64,000 nt of DNA from Bin87 sp965116565 (lineage in GTDB: Bacteria > Chloroflexota > Dehalococcoidia > Lucifugimonadales > UBA3495), in contig OZ220699.1 of assembly GCA_965116565.1 (NCBI GenBank), forward strand, positions 2,294,001-2,358,000, written 5' to 3'. Shown here one piece after another: positions 7,134-15,972 of this stretch (within the stretch, counting starts at the first letter, position 1; each line of letters begins with the position of its first letter). The position numbers were made by a program, and so were the translations under genes. Under the pieces are notes generated by a model that worked only from the letters and a program-made list of their open reading frames with translations, was not told where the DNA came from and did no database searches.

Positions 7134-8339
7134 ATGACAACCCAACAAAACCCGTCCCAGACCCAGGGTGGCGACGCTTCCCGCCCTGACTTCCTTCAGA
7201 TGGACGGCGCTCAATCCTCGGACACCCAGGAAAACTCCGATGACTGGTACGGATGGCCACACCGTAAAGTTGAACCGGTTACCCTGCAGCGCCCCGACGG
7301 CAAGACGGAACGTGTGCGCACTCCCGTAATGGAATTGGAGGGGTTGATCACCCCGACCGAATTGCACTATGTGGTACAGCATTTTGGCGTGCCGGAGACC
7401 GTCCCGGCCACGGATTGGTCCCTGTCGGTGGACGGCGAGGTGAAAAAACCGCTGCGTCTCTCCTATGACGACGTGCGCCGCTTCCCTTCCCGTTCCGTGC
7501 GTACGGTCATGGAATGTTCCGGCAGCGACGCCACCTACTTCGAATACTTCAAAGGCGAAGGCCCACGCCCATCCCGCACGCAGGAGCGGATGATCCTTTC
7601 CGGCAGCGAATGGACCGGCGTGCCCCTGGCTTCGATTCTCAATGCAGCCGGCTTGACTGGCCGTGCCACCCACATACGGGCCGAGGGTTGGGACGAAGGC
7701 GTGCCAGCGACTGCCGCCGAGGGTACTGAGCCGTTCTTCTACGACAAGGGTCTGCCGATTCAGAAGGCCATGCATCCTGACACCATCTTGGCATACGCCC
7801 AGAACGGGCAGATCCTGGAGCATTTGCATGGAGCGCCCATCCGGCTGCTGGTGCCGGGATGGTCCGGAAATTGGTCGGTCAAATGGTTGCGACGGCTGGA
7901 GGTGCTCGACCATGAGCCCGCCTGCTGGTACCACTACAACTTCTATTATTACGGGGATTCTCCGGATGATCCCAACAAGGAACTGATCACCACCATAGGC
8001 GTCAAATCCCTGGTGTCCCAACCCAACGACGACACTAACACTCTGCCCGCCGGTCAGCACGTTGTGCGGGGCTACGCCTGGAGCGGCAGCGGAGCGATCA
8101 CGCTGGTAGACGTCAGCGTCGACGGGGGCAAAACGTGGCAGCCTGCGCGCCTCGAGGAACCCGCTGAGCGTTGGATGTGGCGCCGGTGGTCGTGGGTTTG
8201 GGATGCCACTCCCGGAGACTACTCCGTGATGTCGCGCGCCACCGACAGCGTGGGACAAGTCCAGTCGCATGAACCTCGCTACAACAACATGCGAAAAAAC
8301 TTCAGCGCAATCGTGGGTTACGATATAAGAGTGGAGTAA
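7134..8339 (+). CDS. Sulfite-oxidase-like molybdopterin oxidoreductase
   Basis: A 401-residue molybdenum enzyme of the sulfite oxidase family. An oxidoreductase molybdopterin domain (about residues 70-265) contains the single Cys that coordinates Mo: C128 in TVMECSGSD, where other members read CAGN. A C-terminal Mo-co dimerisation domain (about 275-395) has an Ig-like fold with VDVSVDGGKTWQPA. No haem domain, Tat signal or other export signal is present, so it should be cytosolic unless exported with a partner. Sulfite oxidases convert sulfite to sulfate; SoxC-like proteins and nitrate reductases share the fold. The start at 7134 has an AGAGG site. Its position downstream of the dioxygenase-like and rhodanese genes supports a sulfur-oxidation role. 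The electron acceptor is not evident. Confidence 0.88.
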   Translation: MTTQQNPSQTQGGDASRPDFLQMDGAQSSDTQENSDDWYGWPHRKVEPVTLQRPDGKTERVRTPVMELEGLITPTELHYVVQHFGVPETVPATDWSLSVDGEVKKPLRLSYDDVRRFPSRSVRTVMECSGSDATYFEYFKGEGPRPSRTQERMILSGSEWTGVPLASILNAAGLTGRATHIRAEGWDEGVPATAAEGTEPFFYDKGLPIQKAMHPDTILAYAQNGQILEHLHGAPIRLLVPGWSGNWSVKWLRRLEVLDHEPACWYHYNFYYYGDSPDDPNKELITTIGVKSLVSQPNDDTNTLPAGQHVVRGYAWSGSGAITLVDVSVDGGKTWQPARLEEPAERWMWRRWSWVWDATPGDYSVMSRATDSVGQVQSHEPRYNNMRKNFSAIVGYDIRVE

Positions 8340-8377
8340 CCCCTCAACCCGGCGAAAACGACGCCGCAGGAACCTGC

Positions 8378-9076
8378 ATGACTACTGTCGCTGTACCCGC
8401 ATTCCAGGTGCTCGGTCTGCCTGACACTGAGGGCCGAGCAGGGTCTGCGTCGGCCGGTCACCTGCGGTTCGACCTCTCGGCGGCGGAGATCGACATCACA
8501 GCGTCGGATTTCGGTGAGCGGTTCTTTCAAATGGCGAGCCAAAATGAGCCATATACATTTGAGCTCTCGCCCGCGGGAGAACTGATCGTAATGGCTCCCA
8601 CTAGTTGGGATTCCAATATGGAGGAAAACGAGACCAACGTTGCTGTGACAAAATGGCGAGCCGTCCACGATGATTACGCGTCCGTCCAAACGGTCCCCTA
8701 CAGATTGGAAAGTGGAGCCACATTTTTCCCCAACGCACCTTTGATCAATCAGGGACGTTACGAAATCCTTTGGTCCTCTGAGTGCACCCGCATCATGCCC
8801 GGCGCTCCCGATTTCGTGGCTGAGGTACGATCCCGCACGGGCAACGTCGCTGATGGCCTCGCCGAGATGCAGGAGTGGATGGACGGCGGCGCCCGGTTTG
8901 GCTGGTACAGCGACCCGTATGAGCCCAAGGCTCACATTTGTAGAGCCGGGTAGCCCACCGAGGTGCCTGATGATCGTGAAACCCTCTCGGGAGCGGATGT
9001 TCTGCAGGGTTTCGTTTTCGAGATTCGCCGCCTGGTTTTCTCCCGCCACGCCCAGCTTCGAAACGACGGAGACTAG
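8378..9076 (+). pseudogene. Uma2 (DUF820) nuclease-fold gene with an in-frame stop
   Basis: The first 191 codons encode a Uma2/DUF820 protein, a PD-(D/E)xK-fold family that is very common in Chloroflexota and cyanobacteria. Landmarks are GELIVMAP near residue 65, APDFVAEVRSRT near 150 and MQEWMDGGARFGWYSDP. A TAG at 8951-8953 ends the frame at ICRAG. The same frame then continues for 40 codons with a textbook family C-terminus (PTEVPDDRETLSG, VLQGF) to a second TAG at 9074. A single C-to-T change from CAG (Gln) would explain this. In addition, the usual SPDA acid motif reads FPNA here, so the catalytic Asp may already be gone. I read it as a decaying gene rather than a shorter functional one. 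A sequencing error is possible for the stop but not for both signs. Confidence 0.75.
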
Positions 9077-9079
9077 TAA

Positions 9080-10234
9080 ATGACCACCATTTCAGCCATT
9101 CTCGAGCAAGCCCCGGTGGTTGCAGCCGAGTGGGCGGAGCAGCGCAGTGACCGCCAGCAACGCACGAAGGCTGACGCCGCGGACTATGCCAGGCTTTCGC
9201 AAATCGGAGTTCCGCTCATGGCGGTACCCACCGATTTGGGCGGGACCTGGGAAAGCCTAGAGCAGTCCGCCCGTCCTATTTGCTCCATGCTCCGCACCCT
9301 GGCCACCGGCGACCCGTCAATCACTCTGGCCAGCGCGATGCATCATCTGGTGTTGTCGTCGTGGCGATTGCCCACGGTTCCGGAGCCCTACACCGCCGGT
9401 TGGATCAAACAGCGCAATGCGGTGTTCGACAGCGTCCACGGCGGGTGTTGGTGGGGTACCATCGTCAGCGAGCCCGGCTCCGGCGGCGATACGGCCCGCA
9501 CCGCCAGCGTGTGCGAACCGGACGGCGCCAGCGAGTTCGGTTACCTCATCTCCGGTCAAAAGCATTTCGGCAGCGGTTCCGGCCTGACCTCGTTTATGAC
9601 CACCCGCGCCCTGGCGGCTGGCGAAACCACGCCCGACCTCTTCTTCATGGAGGTACGCAACCACCCTTGGGACGGGTCAACCGGTCTGAAGCTCACCGCG
9701 GAGTGGCGCGGCCACGGCATGAAATCCACCAATAGTCATGCGTTCGAGTTCGCCAGTTTCCCGGCCACTCGCGTCGCATGGCCCAACCACCAGGCGGAAC
9801 TGATGGGTGCGAACGGCGGCTTGGGCGCCGCCGCATTTCTGTCCGTAATCGTAGGAGTGGTGGATGCTGCGATGGACTACGTGCGTCCCAGGATCAAGAA
9901 CGGGATGGCATCGGAACCAGGTTTGCGAGCTTTTCAACAGGTCGAATGGGCGCACGCCGAACAGGAAGCCTGGTTGATCGGTCAGGCATGGGAAGGTGCG
10001 ATTCGCTGCCTGGAAACCAACACTGGACGCCGGGAGTTGTTGCTGGCAAAAGAAAGTGTCGCGCGTTTGTCCGAGGATTGCCTGGGCCGCCTTTGCAGAT
10101 TGAGCGGCGGCAGCGCCTACACCCGTTACTCTCCCCTATCGGTCTGGTACGACGACGTGCGGGCTTTGGGCTACCTTCGCCCTCCGTGGGCCCTGGCATG
10201 GGACCAGGTTTTCCAGCAAAGCCTCGCCGATTGA
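9080..10234 (+). CDS. Acyl-CoA dehydrogenase family flavoprotein
   Basis: A 384-residue protein with the three-part acyl-CoA dehydrogenase layout. The N-terminal helical domain spans about 1-115, a middle beta-domain contains the FAD-binding SEPGSGGDT motif (about residue 130), and a C-terminal four-helix bundle follows. The carboxy-terminal SGGSAYTRYSPLSVWYDDVRA segment resembles the DszC/monooxygenase branch (flavin-dependent hydroxylases that use this fold) more than the catabolic dehydrogenases. No clear catalytic Glu can be placed by eye. The gene starts 3 bases after the end of the Uma2 remnant. Its substrate is unknown; a desulfurising or thioester-oxidising role would fit the neighbouring sulfur genes but is speculation. 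Confidence 0.85.
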   Translation: MTTISAILEQAPVVAAEWAEQRSDRQQRTKADAADYARLSQIGVPLMAVPTDLGGTWESLEQSARPICSMLRTLATGDPSITLASAMHHLVLSSWRLPTVPEPYTAGWIKQRNAVFDSVHGGCWWGTIVSEPGSGGDTARTASVCEPDGASEFGYLISGQKHFGSGSGLTSFMTTRALAAGETTPDLFFMEVRNHPWDGSTGLKLTAEWRGHGMKSTNSHAFEFASFPATRVAWPNHQAELMGANGGLGAAAFLSVIVGVVDAAMDYVRPRIKNGMASEPGLRAFQQVEWAHAEQEAWLIGQAWEGAIRCLETNTGRRELLLAKESVARLSEDCLGRLCRLSGGSAYTRYSPLSVWYDDVRALGYLRPPWALAWDQVFQQSLAD

Positions 10235-10368
10235 ACGGATTATTCCGCTACCGCGGGTTAATCCCCCGATGGGCCGAGCTCACTCGCCCAAACGTCGGGC
10301 AGCGAATTGATATCCGCTCCGAGTTTACCGTGGCGGGTTTTCAGGCGGAGTAGTAAAATATCGGCGCT

Positions 10369-10683
10369 ATGCTTGCATACGCAAAGCGAAATGCCGCTTT
10401 CGCCACTTCTATAGGGGCAATGGTCGTCACCGTCCTGCTGATCATATTTTTCGGCGCCTGGGTGGTGTCGGCGAGCAGTGAGGCTGACTTGTCGGGAGTG
10501 CTTTCCAGCGCCACCGTGGGATTCAGCGGGAGTGTGCCTTCCCAGGCATCCGAATCAACTGCTCCGCCGTCTCCATCGAGCGCCTATAACGTGCCAAGAC
10601 TCGCTTCTGATCCCGCCTCGGGCGGCACGCCTGCCGACACATGGTGGGGTAAAGCGTTCCTGGGCGCTTGCCCGCTCCACTGA
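10369..10683 (+). CDS. Small single-pass membrane or secreted protein, unknown
   Basis: A 104-residue ORF. A basic start (MLAYAKRNAA) precedes a strongly hydrophobic stretch (about residues 14-36), then a Ser/Pro/Ala-rich low-complexity tail ends in a Cys near the C-terminus. This could be a signal-anchored or exported small protein. The ATG is preceded by a TAAAAT box only 13 bases away, and no good ribosome site is visible, so translation might be leaderless or the ORF might be spurious. It precedes the MFS carrier gene by 37 bases. Confidence 0.4.
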   Translation: MLAYAKRNAAFATSIGAMVVTVLLIIFFGAWVVSASSEADLSGVLSSATVGFSGSVPSQASESTAPPSPSSAYNVPRLASDPASGGTPADTWWGKAFLGACPLH

Positions 10684-10720
10684 CGATTCGCCCGAATTTA
10701 TTTCAAAGGAATTTCACTAG

Positions 10721-12124
10721 ATGTCGATCGGCTCTGGAATTCGCCCGCCCTCAGGCCGTTTTCATTACGCCTGGATCGTACTGGGCATCTTGGCGATCGT
10801 GCAGATATTCGGCCAGTCGATATCTATGTCGGCCGGAATCATGGTGCCGGAACTGCGCGCCCCTCTGGACGAGGGTGGCCGGTTCGGCTGGTCCGCCGGC
10901 ATGATCGGCGCAGCTCTTGCCGGCTATTATCTGATAGGTTCCCTGACCTCGCCCTTCAGTGGACGAATGGGCGATATTCTGGGGGCGCGTAAGCTCTTGA
11001 TCGCCGGAGGAATCCTGTTCGGCGGCAGCATGATCATGATCGGGTTCATCACCCAGATATGGCAATTTTTCCTGGTGTACAGCGTGCTCCTGGCGCTGAC
11101 GTCGTCCATCACCATCGTCCCGTTGATGGCGGCGGTGAATCCCTGGTTCCGCCGTAGGTTGGGGTTGGGCATTGGCTTGATGTGGGCTGCCGGCGGGTTG
11201 GGCGCCGCATTGCTGGCTCCCGTGTACTCCATACTGCTGGAGTCGTACGGTTGGCAAACTACTTTCGTCATCATCGGAGCGGTCGGCGGTGGAGTCACGC
11301 TTGGCCTGGTCCCCTTCTACCGCAACCACCCGTCGGAAAAGGGATTACTTGCTTACGGCGCGACGGCGACCGATCAACCCGCCGCAACGTTTAGCGCCGA
11401 GGCTGCCAGGGTTCGCCTCAAGGTGTTTCAACGTCAGATGCGTCGGACGCGCGCTTTTTGGAACCTGCCGGTGATTCACGGTCTCGGGTGCGCCGGACAC
11501 GGCATCGTACTGATATTCGTGGTGGACTTCGCCGTACAGAGGGGCATCGATTTCACCACGGGAGCGGTGATACTGACCTTGGTGCAGATTTTCAGCATAG
11601 CCGGGCGATTTGCGGTACCCATCATCACGGAGCGAATCGGTGGCAAGCCCATCATGGCAACTGCCCTCGCTATTCAGGCGCTCTCGGTGGTGATCCTGCT
11701 CGTTGCCCAGGACGTTTGGGCTTTCTACCTGTTCGGAGCGGTATTTGGCTTAGGCTTTGGCGGTGAGATGTCAGCGTACCCGGTGGTCAACCGCCAATAT
11801 TTCGGAACGGGTCCAGTCGCCACCGTATATGGTTTGCAAATTTCCGGTGCGATGATGGGACACTGCATCTCCACGGTGGCGGCGGGCGTCATCATCCAGT
11901 TCATCGGATACGTACCCGCATTCATCCTGTCCATGGCTTTCAGCGGTCTCGGAGTGATGATCATACTCACCCTGGAGACTACCAAGCGCCAATTGATCCC
12001 GGACTGGGAGGACCAGTTGCCGCCTGAAGCGAGAACGCCGGGGTTGGTTCCAGCCACTGCGCCGCCGGCGGCAGCGGCAACGGGCGTCGCTTTCGGCAAC
12101 GTCTCGGGCGGCGACGGCAACTGA
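10721..12124 (+). CDS. Major facilitator superfamily transporter (OxlT/MCT-like)
   Basis: A 467-residue integral membrane protein with 12 predicted helices in two six-helix halves. A charged central loop (about residues 205-240, rich in Arg/Lys) separates them. The loop between helices 2 and 3 reads GRMGDILGARKLLIAGG, a good match to the MFS G-x-x-x-D-R/K-x-G-R-R/K motif. The overall pattern, including the extended ASSG/ATGLG-like small-residue helices, resembles the oxalate:formate antiporter and monocarboxylate carrier branch. The ATG has AAAGGA 11 bases upstream. The C-terminal tail is an Ala/Pro-rich cytoplasmic extension. An organic acid substrate is plausible given the C2-acid enzymes elsewhere in the window, but that is inference. 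Confidence 0.88.
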   Translation: MSIGSGIRPPSGRFHYAWIVLGILAIVQIFGQSISMSAGIMVPELRAPLDEGGRFGWSAGMIGAALAGYYLIGSLTSPFSGRMGDILGARKLLIAGGILFGGSMIMIGFITQIWQFFLVYSVLLALTSSITIVPLMAAVNPWFRRRLGLGIGLMWAAGGLGAALLAPVYSILLESYGWQTTFVIIGAVGGGVTLGLVPFYRNHPSEKGLLAYGATATDQPAATFSAEAARVRLKVFQRQMRRTRAFWNLPVIHGLGCAGHGIVLIFVVDFAVQRGIDFTTGAVILTLVQIFSIAGRFAVPIITERIGGKPIMATALAIQALSVVILLVAQDVWAFYLFGAVFGLGFGGEMSAYPVVNRQYFGTGPVATVYGLQISGAMMGHCISTVAAGVIIQFIGYVPAFILSMAFSGLGVMIILTLETTKRQLIPDWEDQLPPEARTPGLVPATAPPAAAATGVAFGNVSGGDGN

Positions 12125-12139
12125 CCGGAGCACATTGCA

Positions 12140-12538
12140 GTGAACACCGAACTGGCCTTTCTTTGCGATTCCGCTACCGACGACCGGGGCAAACTCCATG
12201 CCCTTGGCATCGGTATCGATAGTGTGCAGGGTGATGCAATTCCACTGACCCATCCCCGTTTCATCATCGTTTGCGTAGTGGGTTACTCGTCCGTGGAAGC
12301 CGGCGACAAACGCATGGGTATCCGGCTTCTCGACCCCGACGCGCAGGACACCATCACGCCGATTGAACAGGGGATCACCTTTTCTTCGCGTCAGGGAGTT
12401 GTCGACTCGAAGGCGCGAATTATTGTTGAGGTGAACAGCGTAACCTTCAACTCGGTGGGCCCCCACGCGTTCCATGTAGTAATCGACGGTAACGAGATGG
12501 CCCGTTTGCCGCTGAACGTCAACCTCCGATCCGCTTGA
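12140..12538 (+). CDS. DUF6941-like conserved hypothetical protein
   Basis: A 132-residue soluble protein beginning with GTG after a GGAG site. The pattern, an ELAFLCDSATDDRGKLHALG start followed by alternating short beta strands and a closing VVIDGNEMARLPLNV, matches small bacterial conserved proteins that begin with an ALLCD-type strand and GKL-ALG (DUF6941). No catalytic residues stand out. It overlaps the next gene's start codon (TGATG), so translation of the two is coupled. The function is unknown. Confidence 0.65.
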   Translation: MNTELAFLCDSATDDRGKLHALGIGIDSVQGDAIPLTHPRFIIVCVVGYSSVEAGDKRMGIRLLDPDAQDTITPIEQGITFSSRQGVVDSKARIIVEVNSVTFNSVGPHAFHVVIDGNEMARLPLNVNLRSA

Positions 12539-13176
12539 TGGAGTCGCGTCAACGCCGCTCCATCCTGCTTGCGACGGGTAACGCCGATAAGCAGGCGATG
12601 TTGGGGTGGCTTTTGGAAGGTCTCCCCGTGGACCTCATGACGCCCGCCGAGATCGAAGTCTCGGCCAGGCCGGATGAGTCAGGCGATAGTCATGAAGCCA
12701 TCGCGAAAACCAAAGCTGAGGCGTGGTCGGATGTCGCTGGTATCCCAGCCATCGCCAGCGATGGCGGCCTCTTGGTTCCAGCGTTGGGCGCCAACTGGGA
12801 GAGCCGTTACACCCGTCGCTTCGCCGGACCTGCGGCGGACGACGCCGAGCGCCAACGCCGTCTGCTGATGCTCCTGGAGCCTTACCACGGCGCGGACCGC
12901 GAGGCGGCGTTCGTAGAAGGTCTCGCGATCGCCGAGTCCGGCCGGACAATCGCATCCTGGGAGGCAAGTGGTGCTGCGGGACGCATAGTGGATGACCTCG
13001 CCGATGCGGGCGACCCCACCGACGGCGACGGTTTCTGGGTCTTCCCGCTCTGGTACTTTGCGGAGTTCAGCCGTACGTATGACAAACTGACGCAGCAAGA
13101 ACGTGCGACCCTGGGCGACCATTGGCAAACCCTCCGTGCGTTGGTGAGAGAGTCGGCCGACGAATGGTTGGCTTAG
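12538..13176 (+). CDS. Non-canonical purine NTP pyrophosphatase (RdgB/HAM1 family)
   Basis: A 212-residue Ham1-like protein. The N-terminal ILLATGNADKQAMLGWLL strand and helix is the family's LATxNxxKxxE substrate-binding segment. A central IPAIASDGGLLVPALG matches the catalytic ASDSGL region, with the expected Asp. RdgB enzymes hydrolyse dITP, XTP and similar bases to the monophosphate and keep damaged purines out of nucleic acids. The conserved C-terminal SHR-type box is not obvious; the end instead reads FAEFSRTYDKLTQQERATLGDH, which is close to the family's fAEm...eKn.iSHR. I place the start at the ATG that overlaps the previous stop, although a TTG one codon earlier is also open. Confidence 0.85.
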   Translation: MESRQRRSILLATGNADKQAMLGWLLEGLPVDLMTPAEIEVSARPDESGDSHEAIAKTKAEAWSDVAGIPAIASDGGLLVPALGANWESRYTRRFAGPAADDAERQRRLLMLLEPYHGADREAAFVEGLAIAESGRTIASWEASGAAGRIVDDLADAGDPTDGDGFWVFPLWYFAEFSRTYDKLTQQERATLGDHWQTLRALVRESADEWLA

Positions 13177-13237
13177 CGGCACCCTCCCGCCGATAGGATA
13201 CAATGACCCCTGACCACCCTCCCCGCGGAGTATTCCG

Positions 13238-14203
13238 TTGACTTTTGTTCAAGCCGATCCCACCTCATCGCCCCCGCCTGCCCTTCCCGACTCGGTGGAG
13301 GACGTGCAAAGCCTGCTGAGAGATCAGGCTTACATCACCGACCGAGGATTGTCGATAGCTATCTTTCTGGCGCTGAAACTCCAACGCCCGCTGTTTCTTG
13401 AAGGCGAGGCCGGTGTCGGGAAAACCGAAATCGCTCGCGCCCTCGCGACCGGATTGAATACTGATCTGATCCGACTCCAGTGCTACGAGGGATTGGATGT
13501 AAACCACGCAGTCTACGAGTGGAATCACACTCGGCAACTCCTCGAAATCCGTTTGATGGAGTCCCAGCGTGTTGGTGCCAACTCCGCTGGTGCGACCTTG
13601 GACCTCTTCGACCCCCAATTCCTGATCAAGCGCCCGTTGCTCGAAGCTATCGACGAAAGCCGCGACCGCGCTCCTGTGTTGTTGATCGACGAACTGGACC
13701 GGGCGGATGAGGAGTTCGAGGGATTTCTGTTGGAACTCCTGGCTGATTATCAGGTCACCATACCCGAGCTTGGAACGTTCCACGCCACGTATCCGCCGGT
13801 TGTGGTCATCACGTCTAACCGCACCCGTGAGGTCCACGATGCCTTGAAACGGCGTTGCCTGTACTACTGGGTGGATTATCCCGACTACCAGAAAGAGCTT
13901 CAAATCGTGACCACTCGTCTGCCGGATGCCCCCAGGCAGTTGGCTCAACAGGTGACATCATTCATCCAGGAACTGCGTGATACCGAGCTCTACAAAATCC
14001 CGGGCGTGTCGGAAACCCTCGACTGGACATCCGCCCTGATGGCCCTCAACATGCGGGAGCTGGAGCCGGAGGTCATCGACGACACGCTGGGAATCATGCT
14101 CAAGTACCAGGACGACATAGAGGCGGTGCGCGGCGAACCAGTACGGGCGCTGCTAGAACGTTCCCAAAACCGGGGGCCACGCCGCGGCGGCCGTCGGGGC
14201 TAG
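13238..14203 (+). CDS. MoxR/CoxD-type AAA+ ATPase
   Basis: A 321-residue AAA+ protein starting at TTG after a GCGGAG site. Walker A is GEAGVGKTE (about residues 54-62) and Walker B is VLLIDELDRAD, followed by the EEFEGFLLELLADYQVTIPE insert characteristic of MoxR proteins and a sensor-1 TSNRTRE. MoxR ATPases work with a VWA-domain partner to insert cofactors or activate large complexes; CoxD does this for the Mo-Cu CO dehydrogenase. The likely partner, a CoxE-like VWA protein, is encoded 3.1 kb downstream on the same strand, with three unrelated-looking genes between. No CO dehydrogenase subunit is in the window, so the client is unknown. Confidence 0.9.
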   Translation: MTFVQADPTSSPPPALPDSVEDVQSLLRDQAYITDRGLSIAIFLALKLQRPLFLEGEAGVGKTEIARALATGLNTDLIRLQCYEGLDVNHAVYEWNHTRQLLEIRLMESQRVGANSAGATLDLFDPQFLIKRPLLEAIDESRDRAPVLLIDELDRADEEFEGFLLELLADYQVTIPELGTFHATYPPVVVITSNRTREVHDALKRRCLYYWVDYPDYQKELQIVTTRLPDAPRQLAQQVTSFIQELRDTELYKIPGVSETLDWTSALMALNMRELEPEVIDDTLGIMLKYQDDIEAVRGEPVRALLERSQNRGPRRGGRRG

Positions 14204-14254
14204 CTTCCCGAGGGCGGCCCATCAGACCGCCGATCATCGCCAAAGGGGACCGAA

Positions 14255-14791
14255 GTGAACCGGTTTTTTGACGATTTTGACATGAGCATGCTCGTGCCGG
14301 TGGATGCGGCGATGGTTGAGGACGCCCTGGAGAATCCGGATCGAAGCGCCTCCGAACTGCTGCTCCTGTACTTCGCCTGTTTGACCAACGATCCGGACGA
14401 AATCGCCATCGACGACGCTGCCGAACGTGTGGGGCTCGCCATATCGGATCTGGCCGATGACGGTGACGAGGAGGCAATGATGGCTATGATGGCTATTCAA
14501 GGCGTCTCCTCCGACGACTCTACCGAGGCGGAAGTGATCATCGGCATAGCGATGCTCAACGCCGTTGCCAGTCGACCATTGCTGCGAAGCGTCATTTCCG
14601 GCGATTTGGACCACGAAACCGCAGCCGGTGCGTTGTCAGTCGTTAATTTGCTGTGCAGCCAGTTGGTTGGTAACTTGTCGGACTCAGATGGTTTCGACGA
14701 TATCGATCTGGACGACCTCGACTTTTCAGAATTGGCGGCGGAGCTCGGCGTATCCGAATTTGACGTGGACGGAGAATGGGATGACCGTTAG
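14255..14791 (+). CDS. Very acidic hypothetical protein
   Basis: A 178-residue protein with a GTG start and an AAAGGGGA ribosome site. It is strikingly acidic: the C-terminal 35 residues are mostly Asp, Glu and Ser with short hydrophobic spacers (DIDLDDLDFSELAAELG), and there are repeats of Asp-Asp throughout. A Met-rich patch (EEAMMAMMAIQG) lies near residue 75. The middle is probably helical. No family is recognised. It sits directly after the MoxR ATPase and overlaps the following oxidase start by 11 bases. Tight coupling suggests an adaptor or client-recognition role for the ATPase, but that is inference. Confidence 0.7.
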   Translation: MNRFFDDFDMSMLVPVDAAMVEDALENPDRSASELLLLYFACLTNDPDEIAIDDAAERVGLAISDLADDGDEEAMMAMMAIQGVSSDDSTEAEVIIGIAMLNAVASRPLLRSVISGDLDHETAAGALSVVNLLCSQLVGNLSDSDGFDDIDLDDLDFSELAAELGVSEFDVDGEWDDR

Positions 14792-15965
14792 GCCTTCAAC
14801 AACCAATGTCGCAGTCATCGGCGCTGGCATTGTCGGCGCATCCATCGCCTGGCGTATCGCCACCCGCGGTCACCGGGTTACGCTCATCGACAAAGCTGAA
14901 CCGGGCAGCGGCGCATCGAGCCACAGCTTCGCGTGGATCAACGCTGGCGCCAAGGAACCCATCGCTTACCATAACTTGAACCGGCGCTCGCTCGAAATGT
15001 GGCAGCGATTTTCGGCCGCGTTGGGCGACGAGGTCGGCCTGCGCTGGGGCGGAAAGATATCCTGGGAGGCAGACCCCGCCGCGGCCGAAAATCTGAAAGC
15101 GCGGGTCGCTCAATTGCAGTCCTGGGGCTACCCCAGCCGACTGGTATCTGCGCAAGAATTGGCTGAACTCGAACCGGCGTTGGAAATCGGCCCGGTCGCC
15201 GCCGCTGAGTACAGTGAGAACGAGGGCCAGGTTGAACCACAGATGGTGGTCGATGCTTGCCTCCGTCGGCTGCGTGATCTGGAATCCTCCATCCTGACCG
15301 GTGTCGAGGTCCTCGAATTCGCGCGTGATTCCACGGGTCGCATTCGCACCATTCACACCAGCGCCCGCGACATTGATGCTGACGTAGTGGTGCTCGCAGC
15401 CGGAACGGACACTACCAATCTGGCACATAAAGCTGGCGTTAAAATCCTGCAGGCCCAAAGCCCGGGAGTGGTGTTGCGGACCACACCCTTGCCTCCGCTG
15501 CTGGATAACGTGCCGGTGGTTTACGCACCACCGCTGGAGGACGGACGACGCGAAATCCATCTGCGGCAATGCGCCGATGGCCGGTTCATGATCGGAGAAG
15601 GCGATCAGGAAAGCCTGGCCGAAGACGACACACAGGCCCACGCCGACGAGCTGCTCGCGCGCGCTGCATGCTATCTGCCCGGTCTCGCCGGCGCCGATGC
15701 CATCCCGGTACCCGTGGGCTGGCGTCCCATGCCCCTCGACGGCTATCCCACTATGGGTTTCACGACCGAATCCCCGAACCTGTACGTTGCGTTGACCCAC
15801 AGCGGGGTTACGCTCGCGCCGGCCCTGAGCCAGTTGGCGGCACTGGAAATCTGCGACGATGTCCGTGCTGATTCCGTGCTCGCTCCCTATCGCCCTGAAC
15901 GATTCGCGTCCCTGACCCAGGAAGAGATCGACGCGATGATCCACCCCAGGGCTGGACACCGGTAG
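14781..15965 (+). CDS. FAD-dependent amine/D-amino-acid oxidase-like protein (DAO family)
   Basis: A 394-residue flavoprotein. It opens with a Rossmann dinucleotide motif, VAVIGAGIVGASIAWRIATR, ending in an acidic residue at the second strand (TLIDKAEPGSGAS), the classical FAD site of the glycine/D-amino acid oxidase family. A second FAD-contacting strand (DADVVVLAAGTDT) appears near residue 205, and a C-terminal LYVALTHSGVTLAPAL closes the cofactor pocket. Members oxidise secondary or primary amines (sarcosine, glycine, D-amino acids). The start ATG lies inside the upstream gene's last codons, showing translational coupling. The MFS gene follows after 7 bases, so an import-and-oxidise pair is plausible. 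Confidence 0.88.
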   Translation: MTVRPSTTNVAVIGAGIVGASIAWRIATRGHRVTLIDKAEPGSGASSHSFAWINAGAKEPIAYHNLNRRSLEMWQRFSAALGDEVGLRWGGKISWEADPAAAENLKARVAQLQSWGYPSRLVSAQELAELEPALEIGPVAAAEYSENEGQVEPQMVVDACLRRLRDLESSILTGVEVLEFARDSTGRIRTIHTSARDIDADVVVLAAGTDTTNLAHKAGVKILQAQSPGVVLRTTPLPPLLDNVPVVYAPPLEDGRREIHLRQCADGRFMIGEGDQESLAEDDTQAHADELLARAACYLPGLAGADAIPVPVGWRPMPLDGYPTMGFTTESPNLYVALTHSGVTLAPALSQLAALEICDDVRADSVLAPYRPERFASLTQEEIDAMIHPRAGHR

Positions 15966-15972
15966 TGTCCGC

